Origin: JBDRLU01 sp043812795
Lineage (GTDB): Bacteria > Chloroflexota > Dehalococcoidia > Dehalococcoidales > UBA2162
Direction of reading: 5' to 3'
Length of the DNA: 64,000 nucleotides
Assembly (NCBI GenBank): GCA_043812795.1
Contig: JBDRLU010000042.1
Coordinates: 1 to 64,000, forward strand
Shown: positions 59,510 through 64,000 of the stretch, one piece after another
Position numbering within the stretch: position 1 is the stretch's first letter
How the letters are laid out: each line of letters begins with the position of its first letter
Notes under the pieces: generated by a model
What the model was told of the DNA's origin: nothing
The model's input: the letters and a program-made list of their open reading frames with translations, nothing else
The model's database searches: none
Translations under genes and position numbers: made by a program

Positions 59510-59633
59510 AGTGTGACCATTTTAACCTTATCGGCTAGGTTTTGGCTAGTAGCCCTGCCGGTTTTTGCTCTGTTGGCACAGTGGAGAACTATGCTTATAA
59601 TACACGTATAGGGAGAGGTGCCAGACAGAATAA

Positions 59634-59738
59634 AATGACAAAACCATTGATAAAGAAGTACGCTGTTCGTCCCACTCTTGAATCATCCTACGCGGCAATT
59701 GCCAAAGACAGAAAGCGAGAGAAAGAGGCTATAGAATA
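59634..59738 (+). pseudogene. Antitoxin-like small gene ending at an amber codon
   Basis: From ATG 59634 the frame codes for MTKPLIKKYAV and SSYAAIAKDRKREKEAIE, then TAG. The continuing frame reads AEIAFQES. Similar antitoxins (MazE-like) usually have a Trp in place of the stop: EALEWAE. So TGG to TAG in a once longer gene is likely. No matching toxin gene is seen next to it. Confidence 0.4.
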
Positions 59739-59739
59739 G

Positions 59740-59949
59740 GCTGAGATTGCTTTCCAGGAATCGTGCTGCACAAAATTGAGGAAGCTATCAAAATACAACA
59801 TGATATTTGTTAGAAAACTGATGCAGTTCTAATAGGCTAGGTGGTTTTCTTATACTTTAACACCTACGTCAGACGCGTTAGGTTTGACACGTTAGATATA
59901 AAGACTTAAGCTAATAATCGAAATATAACACTATAGGTTACTGCGGGAA
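59740..59949. other. AT-rich intergenic DNA
   Basis: About 210 bases with a short TTAGGTTTGACACGTTAGATA motif. Nothing else recognised; it leads into an AT-rich gene. Confidence 0.4.
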
Positions 59950-60852
59950 ATGGACGTATCTGGAACAGTAGGCTTGGTATTTGGCGCTATAGGTCTAATT
60001 GGAGTTATTTATACCGTTTATTATGGTCAAAAGGGCCTAAGGAAAAAACTTCTTGTGTTTCATAATTCAATGGCAATACCTCTCGCACAAGCGTACTCAC
60101 CTGGAGATGATTATAGACTGTCAGTCTTGTACCAAAGAAAGGGTTCTAACGAGGAGAGAATTGAAAGCGTTTACACAACTTTTTTGAAATTCGCAAATCT
60201 CGGTAAAGAGCCGATACGTGGTGTTGACATAGCCCCTTCTAATCCAATCAAAGTTATCGTTGAAAGCGCACGTACTCTTGACATTCAAATAGAAGCAATA
60301 ACTAGAAAAGTGAATAATGTATCCATAAGAAATCCAATATTAGCAGATAATGAATCGTCAGCAGAAGTTCATTTCGATTTTCTGGACTTTAAAGACGGAG
60401 CACTAATTAAAGTTTTGACTGTTGGTGACAAGGGGAAGATTTCACTCTCAGGCGATATCATTGGTATGCCAGAAGGTATAATAAAGATTGGGGAAGCTGG
60501 CAGGGACGAATTTGAAGGGTCTTCAATTTCCGGATGGTCTGCTTTAGGTCTTTATATTGCATCGTTAGCGTTATCTGCGTTTATCTTTTATCTAGTAATT
60601 GGGACATGGGATAAAATATGGTTAGTCGTCGTACCTCTTTTTGTTTTGCTTACATTAGCGGCATTAGTGTTAATCCCTATCTCGTTATGGCTTATGCGAA
60701 AACGGTCTTTCCCCAAAAACCTTGACTTACCTAAATGGTGTCGTTCCATTATTCCGTATCCAAGGCGCATGATGCGCAAACGACTATCAGAAATGAAATT
60801 GGAAGGAAAGACAGCTAAACCTGTGGACTTTCAGATTTCGAAACATTTATAA
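59950..60852 (+). CDS. AT-rich membrane protein of unknown function
   Basis: 300 residues. One hydrophobic helix at 6-26, a long hydrophilic, beta-rich region (30-190) and two helices at about 200-223 and 232-253, followed by a basic tail. Codon use is strongly A/T-ending, unlike the GC-rich neighbours, so it was probably acquired by transfer. It resembles host-range or defence-associated membrane proteins only in layout; no family is recognised. Ribosome site GCGGGAAATG is weak. Confidence 0.65.
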   Translation: MDVSGTVGLVFGAIGLIGVIYTVYYGQKGLRKKLLVFHNSMAIPLAQAYSPGDDYRLSVLYQRKGSNEERIESVYTTFLKFANLGKEPIRGVDIAPSNPIKVIVESARTLDIQIEAITRKVNNVSIRNPILADNESSAEVHFDFLDFKDGALIKVLTVGDKGKISLSGDIIGMPEGIIKIGEAGRDEFEGSSISGWSALGLYIASLALSAFIFYLVIGTWDKIWLVVVPLFVLLTLAALVLIPISLWLMRKRSFPKNLDLPKWCRSIIPYPRRMMRKRLSEMKLEGKTAKPVDFQISKHL

Positions 60853-60888
60853 ATAATAATAATTAGCTATCCGTTAACTAACAAAATG

Positions 60889-60926
60889 GAAAATCCCCCT
60901 GGCCTTTTACTGATTCGGGGATTTTA
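60889..60926 (+). terminator. Hairpin after AT-rich gene
   Basis: AAAATCCCC pairs with GGGGATTTT across a 20-base spacer, 37 bases after the stop codon at 60852. No T-run follows, so this is tentative. Confidence 0.35.
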
Positions 60927-60970
60927 ACCCCAGTTTTAGTAGCCAAAGTAGGATTTAACCAAAAACTACT

Positions 60971-61070
60971 TTACTTCGCCTTCGGATATGAACCCAGGAC
61001 TTTGAGGAAAAGGGCGGACTGCTCAAGACTCGCCAGAGTTTCCATGGCGATTTTGTCCTCGCGGTGGCCT
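60971..61070 (-). pseudogene. Displaced 3' end of pheA, copy 1
   Basis: 100 bases aligned without gaps to 62441-62540, the last 33 codons of pheA; 87 of 100 are identical. Read on the minus strand, it is in frame with pheA and ends in a stop codon: HREDKIAMETLASLEQ and LFLKVLGSYPKAK. Most changes are silent or conservative, so this was once a functional gene end. Such a copy is expected where an element integrates at the 3' end of a gene and supplies a new end. Confidence 0.75.
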
Positions 61071-61086
61071 CAAATAGGAACAATCT

Positions 61087-61294
61087 CTACTTCAAAAGTC
61101 TAATAAATTCCTCAACGCTGATATCCGCCGTACGGATGATTTCCCAAACATAGATGGATAACTTCTTTGATATTATCCAAGGCTTCTTCGCGCGTCTTGC
61201 CCTGCGTAAAGCAACTTTTGAGTACGGGCACTTCGGCCACGTAATAGCCATCTTCGTCCCGTGTGATAACAACCGGCAGTCTTAATTTTTTCAT
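61087..61294 (-). pseudogene. Broken hicB-like antitoxin gene
   Basis: Starts at ATG 61294: KKLRLPVVITRDEDGYYVAEV, SCFTQGKTREEALDNIKEVIHLCLG as in HicB antitoxins. In this frame it then ends in an unrelated HPYGGYQR, whereas the next frame continues EIIRTADISVEEFIRLLK to a stop at 61087, as a HicB should. A one-base shift near 61145 thus breaks it. No hicA gene adjoins. It lies between two displaced pheA ends. A sequencing error is the alternative. Confidence 0.65.
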
Positions 61295-61371
61295 GGTTCA
61301 TCCCGCTTCTTTTTTTAATTATAGCATACTGCTTGTTGGGTACGGCTGTTTGGATTTAACCTTAGCCGTCG

Positions 61372-61455
61372 CTACTTTGCCCTTGGATATGACCCAGCAC
61401 CTTGAGGAAGGGAACCTAATCTTCGCCAATCTTTGCGACAAAATCCCCTTGCCTC
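61372..61455 (-). pseudogene. Displaced 3' end of pheA, copy 2, decayed
   Basis: The first 40 bases match pheA's end (CTACTTTGCCCTTGGATATG..., cf. 62441) with few changes and one missing base; the remainder is alignable only in patches (TTCGCCAATC, GCGACAAAATCCCC). Both this and copy 1 are preceded by GGATTTAACC. So it is an older remnant of the same kind. Confidence 0.55.
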
Positions 61456-61459
61456 TTGT

Positions 61460-61980
61460 TTTTCCCTGACTTACAATATTATTACGTTTGTGCGTAGCCG
61501 TTAACTTAAACGCTCCGTCAGATTCTGGCCGCTGGAGTCAGTTCAGGGTAATCGGGAAGACCCTGCCATTGACCAGCAAAGCGGTAACGCAGGTCGCCGG
61601 ACAGAGACCGTCAAGTCTTGGGTCCACAGGCCGCCCCCCTTTGAGTCGGTTGGCTGTCGACAAGGCTCTCGTCAGAATCGCCCCCGGAAAGTCCAGTAAG
61701 GGATGAATATCGGCTCACTCCGTCCCGGAAAATCATGGTTATCGGCGGTTTTTGGCCATGCCGGAGCCTTGGCCTACTATCACGGGACCTGAGCAACTTT
61801 GGTTTTCGGGAGACCAGTTACCTCTCATTATCTTCTGATATGAGAATGCCTCCGCATACCCGGTAGGGTTTGTTTTTGTAAAAAATGCACCTTAACAACA
61901 AAATTAGAATTAGAGTTTCTTACTTGCCCGCCATATACACGTCACGGAAAAAGTAGTAAAATTTCTCATATAGGAGTCTA
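61460..61980. other. Region without a supported gene in the insert
   Basis: About 520 bases between a pheA remnant and hicBA. There are short overlapping open frames on both strands but no recognisable protein. GC-rich in the first part and AT-rich near 61850-61970, as if of mixed origin. Possible remains of a mobile element. Confidence 0.4.
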
Positions 61981-61983
61981 GTG

Positions 61984-62196
61984 ATGGAAAAGGAAATAAT
62001 ATTTCTGGTGGAAGAGGATGAGACCGAGGGCGGTTATACCGCACGGGCCCTCGGTCATGACATCTTTACTGAAGCCGAGACTGTTGGAAAATTGAAGGCC
62101 ATGATTCAAGACGCAGTCAACTGCCATTTCGATGAAACAGAGAGGCCATCGATTATCCGTCTGCACATTGTTAAGGACGAGGTCATTCCGGCGTGA
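61984..62196 (+). CDS. hicB: HicB-like antitoxin
   Basis: 70 residues, intact: KEIIFLVEEDETEGGYTARAL, then DIFTEAETVGKLKAMIQDAV, matching the short HicB-like family found next to hicA. ATG 61984 is preceded by AGGAG with 8-base spacing (GTG 61981 is an alternative). Its stop overlaps the hicA start (GTGA). In HicBA systems HicB neutralises the mRNA-cleaving HicA and represses the operon. Confidence 0.75.
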   Translation: MEKEIIFLVEEDETEGGYTARALGHDIFTEAETVGKLKAMIQDAVNCHFDETERPSIIRLHIVKDEVIPA

Positions 62197-62437
62197 GGCT
62201 GCCGAGAAACTTGAGTGGCCTGGAACTGGCCAAGCTTTTGGCAAAATATGGTATCAAATCACTCGTCAGACAGGCAGCTATCTCAGGTTAACATCTACTA
62301 TCAAAGGCAAAGAGCATCATCTAACCATTCCGAAGCATAGTCCCCTGAAAATTGGTACGCTCTCAGGCATCGTTACCGATATCGCCGGATACCTGGAGAT
62401 AGATAAGAGAAAGTTACTCTCGGAACTATTCAGGTAA
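62193..62437 (+). pseudogene. hicA: Frameshifted hicA-like toxin gene
   Basis: From GTG 62193: RLPRNLSGLELAKLLAKYG, then the frame stops early. The next frame continues ITRQTGSYLRLTSTIKGKEHHL, TIPKHSPLKIGTLSGI and VTDIAGYLEIDKRKLLSELF, as expected for HicA including the catalytic GSHxR-like region (here GSYLR). Loss of one T near 62253 accounts for it. The catalytic His is Tyr. So the toxin is probably dead, unless the deletion is a sequencing error. Confidence 0.65.
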
Positions 62438-62440
62438 CTA

Positions 62441-63508
62441 CTACTTCGCCCTTGGATAAGACCCCAGGACTTTGAGGAAAAGGGTGGACTGCTCCAGGCT
62501 CGCCAGCGTCTCCGTGGCGATTTTGTCCTCACGGTGCCCTTCGAAGTCGAGGTAGAAGTTGTATTCCCACGGCTTCTGGCGGGTGGGTCGGGACTCTATC
62601 TTGGTCAGGTTGATATTACGTACGGCCAGTTCTTTGAGGAAATCGTATAACGCTCCCGGCTTGTGCCTGACCGAGAAAACGATGGACGTTTTGTCGTTAC
62701 CGGTGGGCGGGGAATCGTGCTTGGCCAGCACAAAGAACCGCGTGAAGTTATGCGGGTTGTCCTCAATCTCGCGGGCGAGGATTTCCATGCCGTAGATTTC
62801 AGCGGCGCGGGCGCTGGCAATGGCGGCGCCGTCGGTGATGCCTTTTTCTTTAATCATTTTGACGCTGCCGGCGGTATCATAGGTCGGTACCAGTTCGCGA
62901 CCTAAATGTCTCAGAAAAGCCTGGCACTGGCCGAGGGCTTGCGGATGGGAATAGACCCGCTTGATAAGCTCGATCTTGGTCCCCGGGTTGGCAATGAGGC
63001 AATGGCTGACCCGCAGCCCGGTCTCGCCGCAGACGAGCAGGCTCGAATCGAGCAGTAAGTCATAAGTGCGGCTGATACTGCCTTCGAGAGAGTTTTCGAT
63101 AGGCACCACGGCGAACTGGGTCTCGCCTTCCTCGACGACCTTGAAAACGTCGTCCAGGCTTTCACAGGGCCGGGCCTGGACGGCATTACCGAAGAACTGG
63201 TAGGCGGCTTCCTCGCTATAAGCCCCGACTTCCCCCTGGAAAGCGACGACAACCCCTTGCACGCCTTTGGACATGCGGATGAGCTGACGGTAAACATTTT
63301 CGATATCGGCCGGGTTTATTTTTTCGGCACGGGCCAGCTTCTTTACTTTGTCGATGACAACTTTTTCCCGGTTGTTATCCGTCACCGGCTGGCCGCTGGC
63401 CTTTTTGGTCCGCCCGATTTCCTCGGAAATGCGTATCCTTTCGGCAATGAGCTTGATAAGCTGGGCATCGACTTTATCGATTTTCTGGCGGAATTCTTCC
63501 AGGCTCAT
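62441..63508 (-). CDS. pheA: Bifunctional chorismate mutase/prephenate dehydratase
   Basis: 355 residues with AroQ-type chorismate mutase (1-80, EFRQKIDKVDAQLIKLIAERI), prephenate dehydratase (about 88-265, with FQGEVGAYSEEAA, VVPIENSLEGSI and NFTRFFVL) and an ACT domain (about 275-350). First steps of phenylalanine synthesis; feedback inhibition by phenylalanine through the ACT domain is usual. ATG 63508 overlaps the stop of aroC by four bases. Its 3' end is the place where the neighbouring insert lies. Confidence 0.94.
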   Translation of the reverse strand: MSLEEFRQKIDKVDAQLIKLIAERIRISEEIGRTKKASGQPVTDNNREKVVIDKVKKLARAEKINPADIENVYRQLIRMSKGVQGVVVAFQGEVGAYSEEAAYQFFGNAVQARPCESLDDVFKVVEEGETQFAVVPIENSLEGSISRTYDLLLDSSLLVCGETGLRVSHCLIANPGTKIELIKRVYSHPQALGQCQAFLRHLGRELVPTYDTAGSVKMIKEKGITDGAAIASARAAEIYGMEILAREIEDNPHNFTRFFVLAKHDSPPTGNDKTSIVFSVRHKPGALYDFLKELAVRNINLTKIESRPTRQKPWEYNFYLDFEGHREDKIATETLASLEQSTLFLKVLGSYPRAK

Positions 63509-64000
63509 TTCAGCACCTCCGGTATCAGTCGCGCCCTCAGGGCAAAATCGGACAGGGTGACAGCCATCATGGCTTCGACCACGGGCACGGCCCGCGGTAC
63601 GATACAGGTGTCATGCCGACCTTTGATATTCAGGGTGGTACTTTTCATGGTTTGCAGGTTGACCGTATTTTGGGGTTTGGAAATGGAAGGCGTCGGTTTC
63701 ACGGCGACTCGGGCGACAATAGGCATGCCGTTGCTGATACCACCCAGAATGCCGCCGGCATTGTTGGTCGCGGTCACCACTTCACCTTTCTTGAGGGTAA
63801 AGGCGTCATTATTCGCCGAGCCCTTGCTCCTGGCGGCGGAGAAACCGGCGCCGAATTCGACTCCTTTCACGGCCGGGATGGCAAACAAAGCTTTGGCCAG
63901 ATCTCCCTCCAGAGTATCATAGACCGGTCCACCAAGGCCGACGGGCACATTGATGGCCAGCCCTTCGATAATACCACCGACACTATCGCCGGCGGCTCTG
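63505..64000 (-). CDS. aroC: Chorismate synthase, C-terminal part
   Basis: The minus-strand frame is open to the right edge, so the N-terminal half is outside. Visible: GDSVGGIIEGLAINVPVGLGGP, DLAKALFAIPAVKGVEFG, NNAGGILGGISNGMPIVARVAVKPTPSI and GRHDTCIVPRAVPVVEAM, all hallmarks of AroC. It removes phosphate from EPSP to yield chorismate, using reduced FMN. ATGA overlap with pheA indicates coupling. Confidence 0.95.
   Translation of the reverse strand, partial: RAAGDSVGGIIEGLAINVPVGLGGPVYDTLEGDLAKALFAIPAVKGVEFGAGFSAARSKGSANNDAFTLKKGEVVTATNNAGGILGGISNGMPIVARVAVKPTPSISKPQNTVNLQTMKSTTLNIKGRHDTCIVPRAVPVVEAMMAVTLSDFALRARLIPEVLK

Noticed and set aside
61488..61706. 72-codon frame in the insert
   Set aside because: No ribosome site, no recognisable family and unusual composition. 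It could be a remnant of a mobile element but cannot be supported.
1..64000. CRISPR arrays, tRNA and rRNA genes
   Set aside because: No regularly spaced repeats and no cloverleaf or rRNA-like stretches were noticed on reading both strands, though a covariance search was not possible.

Overview
The window looks like a chromosomal segment of a strictly anaerobic, CO2-fixing bacterium. The core is a complete bacterial-type carbonyl branch and most of the methyl branch of the Wood-Ljungdahl pathway (about 15.5-35.3 kb), next to propionate/methylmalonyl-CoA genes and several molybdopterin enzymes. Gene families and style (NarL-type two-component pairs, SipW-type secreted proteins, split methylmalonyl-CoA mutase, MetVF, many short dispersed palindromes) fit a Chloroflexota bacterium of the Dehalococcoidia/Anaerolineae kind; that placement is inference, as no rRNA or marker search was possible. 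I saw no tRNA, rRNA or CRISPR array.

Layout. 0-6.5 kb: the start of an Ala-rich helical protein (cut by the window edge), two histidine kinase/NarL-type regulator pairs, a winged-helix protein, a ribbon-helix-helix-like protein and an orphan regulator. 6.5-14.4 kb: a MauE/DoxX membrane protein, then a secretion module of five SipW/TasA-type exported proteins, a membrane-fused SipW-like signal peptidase and a DUF5305-like membrane protein. 14.6-15.2 kb: a Cys-cluster (YkgJ-like) protein. 15.5-35.3 kb: the Wood-Ljungdahl cluster cooC, fhs, RACo-type reactivase, cooC2, two folD paralogs, a 72-residue protein, acsD, cooS, acsB, acsC, acsE, a NiFe hydrogenase pair, metV, metF and a DUF3786 gene. 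A good sigma70-type promoter and a leader hairpin sit in front of it.

35.4-42 kb: mobA, ccdA, a TlpA-like thioredoxin, a small Cys protein, then split methylmalonyl-CoA mutase, epimerase and an acyl-CoA carboxyltransferase. 42-55.4 kb: two DmsAB-like modules in opposite orientation flank an acetylene-hydratase-like molybdoenzyme, efp, epmA, a transglutaminase-like gene and an MFS carrier; the second module ends in a gamma-glutamyltransferase-like gene. 55.7-58.3 kb: small zinc ribbons, a second YkgJ-like protein, FmdB-type zinc ribbon and a double UspA protein. 58.6-64 kb: tyrA, pheA and aroC (cut at the right edge) on the minus strand, with about 2.9 kb inserted between tyrA and pheA. That insert holds broken toxin-antitoxin genes, an AT-rich membrane protein and extra copies of the 3' end of pheA, so it looks like the remains of repeated integration.

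The most notable observations are: (1) two adjacent FolD paralogs with complementary losses, one missing catalytic folate-site residues and the other missing the dinucleotide-binding motif, as if the bifunctional enzyme had been divided between two genes; (2) a cytoplasmic, group-1-like NiFe hydrogenase between acsE and metVF, whose large subunit ends exactly at the cleavage-site His, suggesting direct H2 supply to methylene-THF reductase; (3) the SipW/TasA-like secretion module; (4) duplicated pheA 3' ends marking an integration site; (5) a GGT-family protein that has lost its glutamate-binding residues and sits in a molybdoenzyme operon.
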